A DNA stretch of 64,000 bases from contig JAOAAU010000056.1 in assembly GCA_026418695.1 (NCBI GenBank), positions 1 to 64,000 of the forward strand, read 5' to 3'. The translations under genes were made by a program, and so were the position numbers. The notes under the pieces are model-generated. The model worked only from the letters and a program-made list of their open reading frames with translations, did no database searches and was not told where the DNA came from. Of the stretch, positions 16,786-28,140 are shown piece by piece; the stretch's first letter is position 1, and each line of letters starts with the position of its first letter. The DNA comes from Clostridia bacterium. Its GTDB lineage: Bacteria > Bacillota > Clostridia > Acetivibrionales > JAFADI01.

Positions 16786-18315
16786 TTAGCTACTAATTAT
16801 AATTTCACCCAGTTCACTGATAGCCCTGTTAATGGCATTCAAATATGCCTTCACACTGGCCTCAATGACGTCTGTGCTTACGCCTCTGCCTACAAAGTTC
16901 TTGTTATCCTTTGAAACTCTCACGGTAACTTCACCCAAAGCGTCCTTTCCTTCGGTAACCGCTTTCAAGCTATAGGCTTCCAATTCCATGTTGAAGCCTG
17001 CGGCTCTTTCCATCGCATTCAGCGCTGCATCTACCGGACCGTCTCCAGTTGCCGCTTCTGTAATCAACTCACCGTTTCTCTTCAAACTAACCATGGCTGT
17101 TGAAATGACTTTGTTTCCGCTGCTGATCTGGAAGCTATCCAATTCAAATATTTCGGGAACTTCTGAAACCTTTTCCTTCACCAGTGCTTCAATATCTCCG
17201 TCCAAAACAACCTTTTTCTTGTCTGCCAGGCTCTTGAACTTTTCAAACGCTGTATTAATTTCTTCCTGAGACAGGGTGTATCCCAATTCCTTCAATCTAT
17301 CCTCAAAGGCATGACGACCGGAAAGTTTCCCCAGAACCATTCTGTTGGTCGGTAATCCCACGGATTCAGGAGTCATGATTTCGTAAGTGCTCTTTTCTGA
17401 AAGCACCCCATGCTGATGAATACCAGACTCATGTGCGAAAGCATTGGCACCGACAATCGCCTTGTTGCGTTGAATATCCACACCGGTGAGACTGCTTACA
17501 AGTTTGCTCGCTCTGTAGATTTGTGTTGTCTCGATTTTATGCTGAACTCCATAGAAGTCTTTTCTTGTGTTAATGCCCATGATGATTTCTTCCATGGCTG
17601 CATTTCCGGCTCTTTCCCCTAAGCCGTTGATGGTACATTCCAACTGGGTAGCGCCATTTTCCATAGCAGCCAGTGAATTTGCCACGGCCAACCCCAGGTC
17701 ATTATGGCAGTGAACGCTGATATCTACCTTATCAATATTGCTGACATTGTCCCGGATTCCCTTGATCAGCTTTCCAAATTCAATGGGGGTCGAATATCCT
17801 ACTGTATCCGGGATATTTACTACAGTGGCTCCTGCCTTGATAACTTCCTCTACGATTCTATATAAAAATTCTACTCTGGTTCTGCTGGCATCTTCCGCTG
17901 AAAACTCAACGTCTTCACAGTAATTCTTGGCATACTTCACCATAGCGACGGCTCTATCCAAAACTTCCTGCTCCGACATTTTCAGCTTATACTTCATATG
18001 GATGTCTGAAGTTGCTATAAATGTATGAATTCTAGGCCTTTCAGCGCTTTTAACCGCTTCCCAGGCTCTGTCTATATCTTTCTCAACCGCCCTGCACAGG
18101 CTGGCAACGGTAACCCCTTTGATATTTTCTGCAACTGCCTTTACAGCTTCAAAATCACCGGGAGATGCAATGGCAAATCCGGCCTCAATGACGTCCACTC
18201 CCATTTTTGCGAGTTGACGGGCAATCTCCAGTTTTTCATGGATGTTGAGGTTAACGCCCGGAGTTTGTTCTCCGTCTCTTAATGTAGTATCAAAGATCTT
18301 GATTTGTCTTGACAT
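16786..18315 (-). CDS. leuA: 2-isopropylmalate synthase
   Basis: First committed step of leucine synthesis (acetyl-CoA + 2-oxoisovalerate). HMGL barrel with [17 protein letters not shown], the metal-binding [14 protein letters not shown] and [11 protein letters not shown], then a C-terminal LeuA dimerisation/leucine-feedback domain (~375-505). ATG 18315 follows AAGGAGG at 8 nt, giving 509 aa; the track's start adds 18 residues that read through the leader. It lies 232 nt after ilvC. No leuB/leuC/leuD are in the window, so these lie elsewhere. Confidence 0.95.
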   Translation of the reverse strand: MSRQIKIFDTTLRDGEQTPGVNLNIHEKLEIARQLAKMGVDVIEAGFAIASPGDFEAVKAVAENIKGVTVASLCRAVEKDIDRAWEAVKSAERPRIHTFIATSDIHMKYKLKMSEQEVLDRAVAMVKYAKNYCEDVEFSAEDASRTRVEFLYRIVEEVIKAGATVVNIPDTVGYSTPIEFGKLIKGIRDNVSNIDKVDISVHCHNDLGLAVANSLAAMENGATQLECTINGLGERAGNAAMEEIIMGINTRKDFYGVQHKIETTQIYRASKLVSSLTGVDIQRNKAIVGANAFAHESGIHQHGVLSEKSTYEIMTPESVGLPTNRMVLGKLSGRHAFEDRLKELGYTLSQEEINTAFEKFKSLADKKKVVLDGDIEALVKEKVSEVPEIFELDSFQISSGNKVISTAMVSLKRNGELITEAATGDGPVDAALNAMERAAGFNMELEAYSLKAVTEGKDALGEVTVRVSKDNKNFVGRGVSTDVIEASVKAYLNAINRAISELGEIIISS

Positions 18316-18442
18316 GCCTGAAACCTCCTTTTCAGAAGAGGACCTTCCTTCCTGCCGGCATTTATCCACAATCAGCAGGAGTATCCTCTGTCCCTGTTAT
18401 CAATCTCATATTCATAGATATCTAAAAATAAATTGCCTTGGG

Positions 18443-18467
18443 TAGAGCAGGCCTCAAGCCTGCCCTA
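18443..18467. repeat. GC-rich extragenic palindrome between ilvC and leuA
   Basis: TAGAGCAGGC / GCCTGCCCTA arms (one mismatch) with a 5-nt loop, in a 232-nt spacer. There is no T-run, so it is not a standard terminator; it could be an mRNA processing or stability element, or a dispersed palindromic repeat. Confidence 0.4.
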
Positions 18468-18547
18468 GCCCCGGCATCATCGGACAGCTATCACGAGCCG
18501 TCTCGATATTCTCTATATTTTTATCCTTTATTTTGTCTGGTAAACCA

Positions 18548-20061
<1,514 letters not shown>

Positions 20062-20127
20062 AAATTTCTCCCCTTTCCGGAAATACACCTTTACCTCTTT
20101 ATCATGGTTATCTACAATCAAATGAAC

Positions 20128-21756
20128 CTACAATGTCGGTTCCTCAGGATCAACAATGCACTCTATCAAATAGGCTTCGTCATTCTCCAGCATTCTCTGA
20201 AGTGCATCCTTTACCTGCAGGTTGGAAGTAATTCTTTCCCCTTTGAAGCCATAGGCCTCAACCAGCTTTACAAAATCCGGATTTTCCTCAAGGAAGACCT
20301 GCGAGTACCGGCCGCAATATCTTTGCTTCTGAATCTCCCGCACCATTCCGAGTCTTGAATTATTGAAGATGACGATCTTCACCCCAAGTTTGTTCTGCTT
20401 GATGGTTCCCAGCTCATTCATGGACATCTGGAAGCTGCCGTCTCCGCAAACTGCTACGACGGTTGCTTCCGGCTGGCCAAACTTAACTCCGACCGCTGCG
20501 GGAAGACCGTATCCCATGGTCCCCATCCCCCCGGATGTAATAAAGGTTCTGGGTTTTCTTACTTTAAAATAGTTTGCCGCCCAAATCTGATTCTGACCTA
20601 CCTCTGTGGCTACAAAACCGTTTTCTCCCATCATATCGGACAAAGTCCTTAAAAGATATTGGGGTTTCACAGTTCCGCATTCTGTTCCTTCCATATGCTT
20701 CAACGGATGTTCCGCTTTGACTTTTTCTATATTTGCAACCCACTCGTCAACATTGCCTTTTGTTACGATAGCCAGTAAATCCTGAAGCACCAGCTTTACA
20801 TCTCCGACAACAGGAATGGTGGTTCCGATGTTCTTACCGATTTCTGCAGGATCGATATCTACATGGATGATTTTTGCCTTCTCCGCAATTTTGTTGGCCG
20901 TTCCCATAGCCCGGTCTCCGACCCTTGCCCCCAGGATGATAATCAAATCCGCATTATGCAGTGCATAGTTTGCAGCATAAACCCCGTGGGAGCCAATCAT
21001 TCCAAGATTCAATTCGTGTGCCGTAGGCATGGAACCAATCCCCATCAAGGTTGTAATCACAGGGATCCTGCACTTTTCTGAAAGCTCGCAAAGTTCCTCT
21101 GTTGCATAGGCATTTACAACGCCTCCGCCGGCACAGATGACCGGTGCTTTTGCTTTGGCAATTGCCTCTGCAATCTTTTTTATCTGCAGCGAATGTCCCT
21201 TGTAAGTAGGTTTATATCCCTTTATATCAATACTTTTTGGATATTCGAAGTTAAATTCCTTATTCTGAATGTCTACCGGAATATCAATCACAACAGGTCC
21301 CGGACGTCCAGTAGAAGCAATATGGAATGCTTCCTTGATGACTCTTGGAAGTTCCTTTACATCCTTCACCAGATAGTTATGCTTGCAAAACGGCGCTGTT
21401 GCACCAGTAATATCCGCTTCCTGAAATACATCCCTTCCAATCAGTTCTGAAGATACCTGACCGGTAATGGCTACTATCGGAATAGAATCCATATAGGCCG
21501 TTGCAATTCCGGTGATCATATTGGTAGCACCCGGGCCTGAAGTAGCTACGCAGACTCCGGTTTTCCCGGTTACTCTTGCATAACCGCTGGCTGCATGCAC
21601 CGCACCCTGCTCATTCCTTGTAAGAATATGATTGAGCTTTGATCCGAGCAAGCTATCATAGAACGGACAAATCGCCGCCCCGGGATATCCGAAGATGATA
21701 TCCACCTTTTCATTTTCCAATGCTTTTATAATGGCCTGAGCGCCTGTCAGTTTCAT
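20128..21756 (-). CDS. ilvB: Acetolactate synthase large subunit
   Basis: ThDP-dependent catalytic subunit, 542 aa, condensing two pyruvates (or pyruvate and 2-oxobutyrate). N-terminal Pyr domain with FGYPGAAICPFYD and the catalytic Glu in RNEQGAVHAA; central domain with FAD-contact region; C-terminal PP domain with GDGSFQMSMNELGT and VIFNNSRLGMVR. The ATG follows AAGGGG. First gene after the T-box leader, so its transcription depends on readthrough past the leader terminator. Confidence 0.96.
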   Translation of the reverse strand: MKLTGAQAIIKALENEKVDIIFGYPGAAICPFYDSLLGSKLNHILTRNEQGAVHAASGYARVTGKTGVCVATSGPGATNMITGIATAYMDSIPIVAITGQVSSELIGRDVFQEADITGATAPFCKHNYLVKDVKELPRVIKEAFHIASTGRPGPVVIDIPVDIQNKEFNFEYPKSIDIKGYKPTYKGHSLQIKKIAEAIAKAKAPVICAGGGVVNAYATEELCELSEKCRIPVITTLMGIGSMPTAHELNLGMIGSHGVYAANYALHNADLIIILGARVGDRAMGTANKIAEKAKIIHVDIDPAEIGKNIGTTIPVVGDVKLVLQDLLAIVTKGNVDEWVANIEKVKAEHPLKHMEGTECGTVKPQYLLRTLSDMMGENGFVATEVGQNQIWAANYFKVRKPRTFITSGGMGTMGYGLPAAVGVKFGQPEATVVAVCGDGSFQMSMNELGTIKQNKLGVKIVIFNNSRLGMVREIQKQRYCGRYSQVFLEENPDFVKLVEAYGFKGERITSNLQVKDALQRMLENDEAYLIECIVDPEEPTL

Positions 21757-21881
21757 AATAAAACCCCTTTTTCAAGTGAATGGCAAAATCCCATTCCGTA
21801 TGTAGTTTTTACTTGTTTACCCGGCCAGCACTCATCAATTCTTCCCTTGAGGATTCGAACAACATCCCATCCTCCGGGTAT

Positions 21882-21927
21882 AAAAAAACCCTCGAGCCTG
21901 CACAAAATATTTTGCAGGGACGAAGGG
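21882..21927 (-). terminator. T-box regulated terminator
   Basis: CCCTTCGTCCCTGCA pairs with TGCAGGCTCGAGGG, followed by seven T. The 5' arm is close downstream of the T-box sequence, allowing competition with the antiterminator. Confidence 0.85.
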
Positions 21928-22160
21928 ATCCTGTACTTCTTCGCGGTACCACCCTGATTCAATGCATCCGGTTAAGGATACATTCTCAGTAGGAGCAGAG
22001 TCAAACTCATACACCTGGACTGTAACGTGGTCAACGTCATCATCTACTGTTAAGTTTCAATGATGCAGCTCCGGAACGAGTTATTCATATGCTTCATGGT
22101 TCGGTTCACACCCTCCACCGACTCTCTTGACCAATCCTACACATCTTAATTCCATCATTG
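21882..22160 (-). ncRNA. T-box leader of the ilv-leu operon, probable leucine specifier
   Basis: The T-box sequence AGGGTGGTACCGCG is present at 21942-21955 (minus). Stem I is closed by CAATGATG (22153-22160) and CATCATTG (22058-22065). Near the 3' side of stem I, GAATAACTCGTTCCGGAGCTG places CTC (22078-22080) where the specifier codon is expected, which would read leucyl-tRNA, as in the Bacillus ilv-leu leader. Uncharged tRNA should stabilise the antiterminator. The specifier assignment is by eye. Confidence 0.9.
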
Positions 22161-22189
22161 CTTTCGTAAATTAGATACAATTTTAATTT

Positions 22190-22218
22190 ATTTTATCAAC
22201 GTGAAAAGGCCCTGTCAA
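22190..22218 (-). promoter_or_regulatory. SigA promoter of the ilv-leu operon
   Basis: Minus-strand TTGACA, 17 nt, TAAAAT, about 30 nt ahead of stem I of the T-box. Confidence 0.75.
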
Positions 22219-22310
22219 TAAATAAATTTTCAAAAGACAGAAAAGCGTAAAAAGGACCAAGCCGGATAGTAAAAAACATGAGTATGGAGAAAATTATACA
22301 GATAGTAAAA

Positions 22311-22604
22311 TTATAAATAGATCTTATTGTTGGTACGGCCCTCTATCTTCCCTATTCCGTACCCATAACAAAAAGACTGATACATACTGGAGACAATCAA
22401 TGCACTCAAGAACTCTCTTTCATCCTTATCCAATCCCTTGTCCATAGCCTGCATGAATTCCTTTGTTTTATCCTTGGCGATCAGCTTGATGGCCTCTCTG
22501 GTTCCCTGAAGCTCCTTATCCAGCTTTTCTTTCCCCTGCTTTAGGTATTCTCTGATCGCGTTTTCAAAATTATCCGTTTCGTGAAACTTCTTAGTCGATG
22601 CCAT
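22311..22604 (-). CDS. Conserved small soluble protein, function unknown
   Basis: 97 aa, mostly helical and highly charged (NFENAIREYLKQGKEKLDKELQGTREAIKLIAKDK). No motif recognised. ATG 22604 has GGAGGG 7 nt upstream; the 14 N-terminal residues in the track are not supported. It lies after the CPBP protease gene (~85 nt), possibly cotranscribed. Confidence 0.55.
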   Translation of the reverse strand: MASTKKFHETDNFENAIREYLKQGKEKLDKELQGTREAIKLIAKDKTKEFMQAMDKGLDKDEREFLSALIVSSMYQSFCYGYGIGKIEGRTNNKIYL

Positions 22605-22687
22605 TCCAAAACCCTCCGAAGTAACTAATGCTATCATTATTGCCAAACGGACAGCTCGACTATACCTCCTTGGAAATTTTCCACTTA

Positions 22688-23488
22688 TTATGTTAAAAAG
22701 GTTGAAATCAACGCAACGAAAATGTTAAAAGCGGCATGTGTAAATATTGAAGCGCCAACTCCGTATTTTTTGCAAAGATAACCGAGACATAATCCAAAAG
22801 GAAATGTATCTGCGAATCGGACCCATTCGATATTCAAGTCGTTGGCATGTGCAATAGCCCATAAAAATGCAGTAAATACGATGGAGATCCAATACTTCTT
22901 CCCTTCAAGGTTGAACACTTTGGAGATAAAGCTTTGAATTCCCAGGCGAAAAACGATTTCTTCATTTAAAGCAAATTCTATTGAACTGGCAATGCCTATG
23001 GTCAGCACATAGAATTTGCTGTAGAGCACCTGTGTCTCCGGTGTTATAGCTATCTCTGCAGGAACCAGCATCTGAAGGAAAATCGAATACAGGCAATACC
23101 CTCCCAGAACTGCCAAAACGGATAAAGTCAACCCTTTTGAGCTGAATCTCTTTGGAAAGGAACCTCTAAATATTTTTCTGAGGAAAGGCACTCCCCTATG
23201 GTTTAAGCTAGCGCAGCAATAAAGGCCCGAACAAGCAAATACAACCATGTTCATAAAAAGATACGCATTTCCAATCCATGACTGGGTAAATAATATTCCG
23301 GAAAACAGCTCCAGGATAAGGACGAGTACTGCAAAAACTAACGCATACTTGATATATTGATTAGCCCTTTTGAAATGACAAAAATAAAAAATATAAATGG
23401 AGATGCTGAGAATAATAAATAGGCCTAAGTAGCAAACATAAAGCGGGTTCCCCGCCGATGAAAAAAAATGATAGATTCCTACAAACAT
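22688..23488 (-). CDS. CPBP-family intramembrane metalloprotease
   Basis: 266 aa with about 7-8 membrane helices. It carries the three CPBP (Abi/CAAX protease) motifs: NEEIVFRLGIQ (EExxxR), LWAIAHAND (His) and THAAFNIF (HxxxN), all in the C-terminal half. Substrates are unknown. ATG 23488 follows GGGGG. It is the first of three such genes flanking a two-component system. Other CPBP roles are prenyl-protein processing and self-immunity to bacteriocins; no bacteriocin genes are seen. Confidence 0.82.
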   Translation of the reverse strand: MFVGIYHFFSSAGNPLYVCYLGLFIILSISIYIFYFCHFKRANQYIKYALVFAVLVLILELFSGILFTQSWIGNAYLFMNMVVFACSGLYCCASLNHRGVPFLRKIFRGSFPKRFSSKGLTLSVLAVLGGYCLYSIFLQMLVPAEIAITPETQVLYSKFYVLTIGIASSIEFALNEEIVFRLGIQSFISKVFNLEGKKYWISIVFTAFLWAIAHANDLNIEWVRFADTFPFGLCLGYLCKKYGVGASIFTHAAFNIFVALISTFLT

Positions 23489-23635
23489 CTAAACCCCCAT
23501 GACCACACTCTCAAGACTATTCGCCGAAAAATATATCCTTTTATGCTCCAAAGTTCAAGCACCCTTCAAAATGAATCGCAATAATAAAACGGAAATATAA
23601 TATCATAATTTCTTTAGTCTTACAAATATGGTTGG

Positions 23636-25081
23636 TTATACCGTAAGCTCAATAATGAACCTGCAGCCGTTGGTATAAGATTTATCGAGTCGAATATCCC
23701 ATCCATGTTTTGCGATAATTCTTTTAGTTATGGAAAGACCCAAACCACTTCCCCCGGTTTTCGAGTTTCTTGCGGAATCCACTCTTATAAACGGTTTGAA
23801 TACATCCTCGGCAAGTTCCTTGGGGATTCCGATTCCATTGTCTTCTATGACAATTTGAATCCTGTTTTGCTTCTGTTTCAGCCTTACTGCAATTGTAGTC
23901 CCTGCATCATTGTATTTGATGGCATTGACGATGAGATTGCTAATCGCCCGGTCCAATTGTTTCGAATCAAATAATGCAAAAATACTTTCTTCGGGAATAT
24001 TCAGATCATACGAGATGCATTTCTCTTCTATCTGCGGAATGTATCCTGCAAGCAGTTCTCTCATAAACTCGCAAAGATCCATCTTCTTCAATGATAACGA
24101 GAAGTCTTCACTATCCAGCTTTGAAAACTGAAGCAAATCCTGGATCAGGTCATTCGCTCTTAACCCGTTTTCATAAATTACTTTGAGATATTTATTTTTG
24201 TCCGGCCCGGACAGATTTTCATTTTTCATCAGGTACCCTGCATAGCCTACGATGGACGCCAAAGGATTTTTCAAATCATGGGATACGCTCATAATTAGAT
24301 GTTTTCGTGCTTCTTCAGACTTTTGCCTGAGTAGAATTTCTTCCTGAATCTTCATGACCATATGATTGAATGCATCTTTCAATTGTCCGATCTCACTGAC
24401 TGATTTTAATGCTATTCTCACAGAATAATCGCCCGCTTGAATTTTTCTTACTCCCTGCAGGAGGGTTCTTAGTGGCTTTACCAGTATTCTGGAAGTAAGC
24501 TTTGAATATGCTAAAATACCAAGACCCAATATTATAATAAAAAAGGCAATTCCAGCAGCCATGGCTCGAATCCCTGCTTTCTCCTCCTCCTGAGTGATAA
24601 CCCGTACGTTCATATCACTCATGGAACCGTCATATCGAACAATTGTAATGCCTTCCTTATACTTGTTCAGCGGAACTGCGGAAAGTACGATGAATTGGTT
24701 ACCTTTTAAATATGCACTGCTGTAATAATACTCGCTCCCATCGTTGCTAAAAACAAGTTTGAAGAACTCTTCCCTGGAATAAGTATAGCCAATTTGCTTG
24801 CTTCCCCCGTAGGTTTTGACAACTTTGAAATTGCTGTCCAGCACTTCAACCCATCCGTCAATTTTTAGTACATCCTGTACCAACAGATCGTCTTCCCGTA
24901 TTACCTGGTTTGCAAACAGCCTGGGCTGCTCAATATTTTTTTGACTGTAGGAGACGATAAAAGACATAAATACAGCGGTAAGTATACTCACAAGTATAAT
25001 CAAAAAGAATAAAACCACATAGTTAAAGAACATATTATCCGACAAGCTTTTTCTTTTGAACCTTGCTAGAAAATTATACAT
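23636..25081 (-). CDS. Sensor histidine kinase
   Basis: 481 aa. Membrane helix (~20-45), extracellular sensor (~46-170), second helix (~172-192), HAMP (~195-245), HisKA with phospho-His in SVSHDLKNPLASIVGYAG, and HATPase with N box NLIVNAIKYND, G1 DNGIGIP and G2 GGSGLGLS. Phosphorylates the adjacent response regulator; its start is 6 nt after the regulator's stop. Signal unknown, but the surrounding CPBP proteases, HtrA and the M16 protease suggest envelope stress or cationic peptides. Confidence 0.93.
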   Translation of the reverse strand: MYNFLARFKRKSLSDNMFFNYVVLFFLIILVSILTAVFMSFIVSYSQKNIEQPRLFANQVIREDDLLVQDVLKIDGWVEVLDSNFKVVKTYGGSKQIGYTYSREEFFKLVFSNDGSEYYYSSAYLKGNQFIVLSAVPLNKYKEGITIVRYDGSMSDMNVRVITQEEEKAGIRAMAAGIAFFIIILGLGILAYSKLTSRILVKPLRTLLQGVRKIQAGDYSVRIALKSVSEIGQLKDAFNHMVMKIQEEILLRQKSEEARKHLIMSVSHDLKNPLASIVGYAGYLMKNENLSGPDKNKYLKVIYENGLRANDLIQDLLQFSKLDSEDFSLSLKKMDLCEFMRELLAGYIPQIEEKCISYDLNIPEESIFALFDSKQLDRAISNLIVNAIKYNDAGTTIAVRLKQKQNRIQIVIEDNGIGIPKELAEDVFKPFIRVDSARNSKTGGSGLGLSITKRIIAKHGWDIRLDKSYTNGCRFIIELTV

Positions 25082-25087
25082 GGGTTA

Positions 25088-25771
25088 CTATCCTTTCTCC
25101 AGCTTGTATCCTATGCCTCGGATAGTTTTCAGGAACACCGGATTTTTCGGGTCGTCTTCAATCTTGTCCCGCAGATAGCTGATATGAACCATTACCGTGT
25201 TGTCATCACTGTAGAAAGCGTCATCCCAGACCAGTTCATATAACTGTTTCTTGGTATATACCCTTCCGGCATTGGCCATCAGCAGTTCCATAATCTTATA
25301 TTCCTTCGCATTTAACGTGATTGCCTCTCCGTCTTTGAAGAGTGCGCACCCCTCCTTGTTCAGCCTTAAGCGGCCAACAACGATTTCATTTTTTATTGGA
25401 ATACTCGAATACTTTCTATATCTTCTGAGATGCGCCTGAATTCGGGCAATCAATTCCACAGGACTAAAGGGTTTTACGATGTAGTCATCGGCTCCAAGGC
25501 CGAATCCCAGAACCTTGTCCATATCATCTCCGCGAGCGGTCAAAAAAACAATGGGAACTTCACTGGCCTCTCTAATTTTTCTGGCCGTGTTGAAGCCATC
25601 CAGTTTTGGCATCATAACATCCAGAATCACCAGATCCACGCTTTTCATTTCGAACAGCCTTAAGGCTTCCATCCCATCTTCCGCCTTCAAAACTTCAAAG
25701 CCTTCCTCCATCAAGTGTAACTCGATCAGTTCCCTTATATCCTTTTCATCTTCCGCTACAAGAATTCGCAT
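25088..25771 (-). CDS. OmpR/PhoB-family response regulator
   Basis: 227 aa. Intact receiver (acidic pair in VAEDEKD, phospho-Asp in VILDVMMPKLDG, Lys in VKPFSP) and a winged-helix C-domain (NAKEYKIMELLMANAGRVYTKKQLYELVW.. ending RGIGYKLEKG). ATG 25771 behind GGAGG. Transcribed before the kinase as one unit. Targets likely include the flanking CPBP genes; this is inference. Confidence 0.94.
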   Translation of the reverse strand: MRILVAEDEKDIRELIELHLMEEGFEVLKAEDGMEALRLFEMKSVDLVILDVMMPKLDGFNTARKIREASEVPIVFLTARGDDMDKVLGFGLGADDYIVKPFSPVELIARIQAHLRRYRKYSSIPIKNEIVVGRLRLNKEGCALFKDGEAITLNAKEYKIMELLMANAGRVYTKKQLYELVWDDAFYSDDNTVMVHISYLRDKIEDDPKNPVFLKTIRGIGYKLEKG

Positions 25772-25875
25772 TTTGACCTCCGGATTCCCCAATCACATAT
25801 AAATCTACATTTTATTCTATCATTTTCCATTCACACTTCAAAGCAATGTGTTTTGATGCATTCCTTGAGGTTACA

Positions 25876-25902
25876 AAAGCCGTTATCAGGAATAACGGCT
25901 TT
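25876..25902 (-). terminator. Intrinsic terminator after the second CPBP gene
   Basis: AAAGCCGTTAT / ATAACGGCTTT, perfect 11-bp stem, 5-nt loop. The T-run is short on the minus strand (CTTTTG). Confidence 0.6.
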
Positions 25903-26005
25903 CACATCACTTTTTAGCTTCTCCGATTCTGCTTTGCAAGCAATTACTTATACACTAAAGCTATCTCTTTCTCTTGCACCGCAGAAGCAGGTAAAAAGCT
26001 TGTTT

Positions 26006-26890
26006 TTATTTCACAGAAACTCTTGTATTGGACATTTTAATGGGATTGTCCAGTGTTCCTTTAGGATAATACATCCATATAAAGATAAAGCCTAACAAGA
26101 TGAGCGCTGTGCCGATCAATCCAGCTTCCGGCCCATAGGCTCCTCCCGTGACGAGATTATCCTTGATCAGCTTCACTTTATAGACACTGGTTCCTTCACC
26201 ACCGCTGACTGCAAACCCATAAACCGGTCCTTGAAAGAAGTTCCATGCAATGTGGAAGCCGATAGGCAGCCAAATAGATTTTGTTTTCAAAAACATATAG
26301 GCAAAAAGTACACCCACCAGGAAAGTATTGATCAGCGCTACGATTCCTACATTGGGATTGCCTCCGTGCAGCAGTGAAAATAGGATGGAAGATACGATCA
26401 CCACGATCCACTTGTTTCCTGTTTGCCATAGTACCGTCATACAGTAGCCTCTTCCGAAGATCTCTTCAGCAAAACCAACAAAGATATAAAGCACCAGGCT
26501 TGTGATGATATCTCCAGTGATGTTGGGCTGTGACAGGCTGTTTTCTAAAGAATATGCTCCATAAGCCAGCAATGCGAAGAATATAACGGTTAATGACACT
26601 GTTCCCATGACAAGACCGGTCAGGAAGTCCTTGTGATACTCTTTATAGCTCGCAAGACCAATATCTTTTGCTTTCTTTTTGTCCACCACCTTTAGAACAA
26701 AAAATGTTGCACCTAAGATGCTCAGCGGCATCGTCAGACGAAAAAGAAACATTGAAAATGAATTTTTGGGCAAAACCATTCTGAACAGGATTTGAAGACC
26801 TATGACCATGATGATTCCTACAATCAAACAAAGGCTGATTTTCCATCCCGAACGAACCTGCCCGGACTTATTGATAAATATACTTTTCAC
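26006..26890 (-). CDS. CPBP-family intramembrane metalloprotease
   Basis: 294 aa, about eight membrane helices. Motifs: VGFAEEIFGRGY (EExxxR), SLLHGGNPN and GFHIAWNFFQ (HxxxN). A soluble-looking 'GGEGTSVYKVKLIKDN' segment separates the last helices. The start is GTG 26890 behind GGAGGTG at 5 nt. Second of three CPBP genes here; ~110 nt downstream of the third. The usual active-site residues are all present, so it is probably an active protease. Confidence 0.85.
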   Translation of the reverse strand: MKSIFINKSGQVRSGWKISLCLIVGIIMVIGLQILFRMVLPKNSFSMFLFRLTMPLSILGATFFVLKVVDKKKAKDIGLASYKEYHKDFLTGLVMGTVSLTVIFFALLAYGAYSLENSLSQPNITGDIITSLVLYIFVGFAEEIFGRGYCMTVLWQTGNKWIVVIVSSILFSLLHGGNPNVGIVALINTFLVGVLFAYMFLKTKSIWLPIGFHIAWNFFQGPVYGFAVSGGEGTSVYKVKLIKDNLVTGGAYGPEAGLIGTALILLGFIFIWMYYPKGTLDNPIKMSNTRVSVK

Positions 26891-27002
26891 TGTAACACCT
26901 CCACTTTACTGTTTACTCCTAATTATATACTTTGCTGATTCATAATATCATCTCGATTATACGTCCTGCAATGCTGCTCATACTACAAATGATTCAGAAA
27001 AG

Positions 27003-27890
27003 TTACTGAGCTAAGCTAGAATAATTATCTGACAAAGAATACGCTTTTTCCTGTTTTCGTTTTTTCCATATTCCCCAGATACCTGCTGTGAGTCCCAGAC
27101 AGCAAACAATAAAAATAGCGCTGGTGACTGGGGAAGATACAGAGTAATGTGATATCTTGGCCATCGCTGCACTGGTTAAATTCAGGGAAAAATGTACAGT
27201 AATCGGGGCCCATAAGCTTTTTGTCCATATATACAACAAAGCAAAAAGGATTCCCAGAACAGATGCGTATACGCCCTGGAGAACATTCATATGATACAGA
27301 CCAAAGACAGCTCCCTGAAGGAGTATTGCCCACGTAACCGGAACGGACTTCCTGAATTCGTTAAATACCATTCCCCTGAATAATACTTCTTCAAATAAAG
27401 GAGCGGCTATAGAAACAACGAAAACAGTGAAAACGATATTATTTCCTGCCAGCAAGGAAGAAGTGACTTTTTCATGAGCTTCAAAAAACTTTTTCAGGGC
27501 TTCAAGTCCTTGAAGTGAAGACAAAACAATATTTAGTATAAAACTTGCAGATACGCCGACGATCGTCAAAAGGCCGATATCTCTCATACCCACTTTACTA
27601 AAGTTGCATAGTTTGATCAAGTTCTCTTTTTTCAGCTTAAAAATAAGCATAAAGATCAATGCTGCTGAAACAACTGCAATAAGCAATATTAAGTCCAGCC
27701 GCTGCATCACTTTTGCAGTAATATCCGCGGTTAACTTTGCCTGGTCCACTGCCTGGTTTTTTGAGGCAGCCGCAAACCCTTCCTTAACACCAATCACCAT
27801 TGCTACAATCATTCCGGACATTGCCTGACAAATGAATGCAACAAAAAAGTATAACGTAACCCATCCAATCGATTTAAAAAACTTTTTCAT
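27003..27890 (-). CDS. CPBP-family intramembrane metalloprotease
   Basis: 295 aa. Motifs APLFEEVLFRGMVF, FGLYHMNVLQG and TVHFSLNL in the C-terminal half; this is the most canonical of the three copies. N-terminal helix, then a ~45-residue soluble loop (EGFAAASKNQAVDQAKLTAD). ATG 27890 is 8 nt after GGGGGAGG; the track's ATG would lie inside that site. Likely cotranscribed with the next CPBP gene downstream. Substrate unknown. Confidence 0.87.
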   Translation of the reverse strand: MKKFFKSIGWVTLYFFVAFICQAMSGMIVAMVIGVKEGFAAASKNQAVDQAKLTADITAKVMQRLDLILLIAVVSAALIFMLIFKLKKENLIKLCNFSKVGMRDIGLLTIVGVSASFILNIVLSSLQGLEALKKFFEAHEKVTSSLLAGNNIVFTVFVVSIAAPLFEEVLFRGMVFNEFRKSVPVTWAILLQGAVFGLYHMNVLQGVYASVLGILFALLYIWTKSLWAPITVHFSLNLTSAAMAKISHYSVSSPVTSAIFIVCCLGLTAGIWGIWKKRKQEKAYSLSDNYSSLAQ

Positions 27891-28072
27891 ATTCTGAACC
27901 TCCCCCATAACGTCTATTTAATTTTGACTTTCTTTCGGCCGGACTCCTTCCTTTCACTTCCCGTAATTAATAGTAACGGGTATAACTTAAACTCACCTTA
28001 TTTAAACCTTAAATTTTCCTTAAACCTATCCGTCTGCTGTTTCTAGCTGCAAATACCTGAATCAAAAATAAA

Positions 28073-28099
28073 GTCTCGGGAGAAGCGCTCCCCCAAGAC
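28073..28099 (-). terminator. Intrinsic terminator after the M16C protease gene
   Basis: Minus-strand GTCTTGGGGGAG / CTCCCGAGAC, imperfect stem with an AGCGCTT-region loop, followed by TTTATTTTTG. Confidence 0.7.
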
Positions 28100-28140
28100 C
28101 TCACTCATTTCAATCTATTAAGCTTTGCACACTAAACTCG

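Noticed and set aside
21790-21880. tRNA-like GTTCGAATCC with flanking CCCGG..CCGGG between the T-box terminator and ilvB
   Set aside because: No cloverleaf can be drawn: the acceptor, D and anticodon arms are missing.
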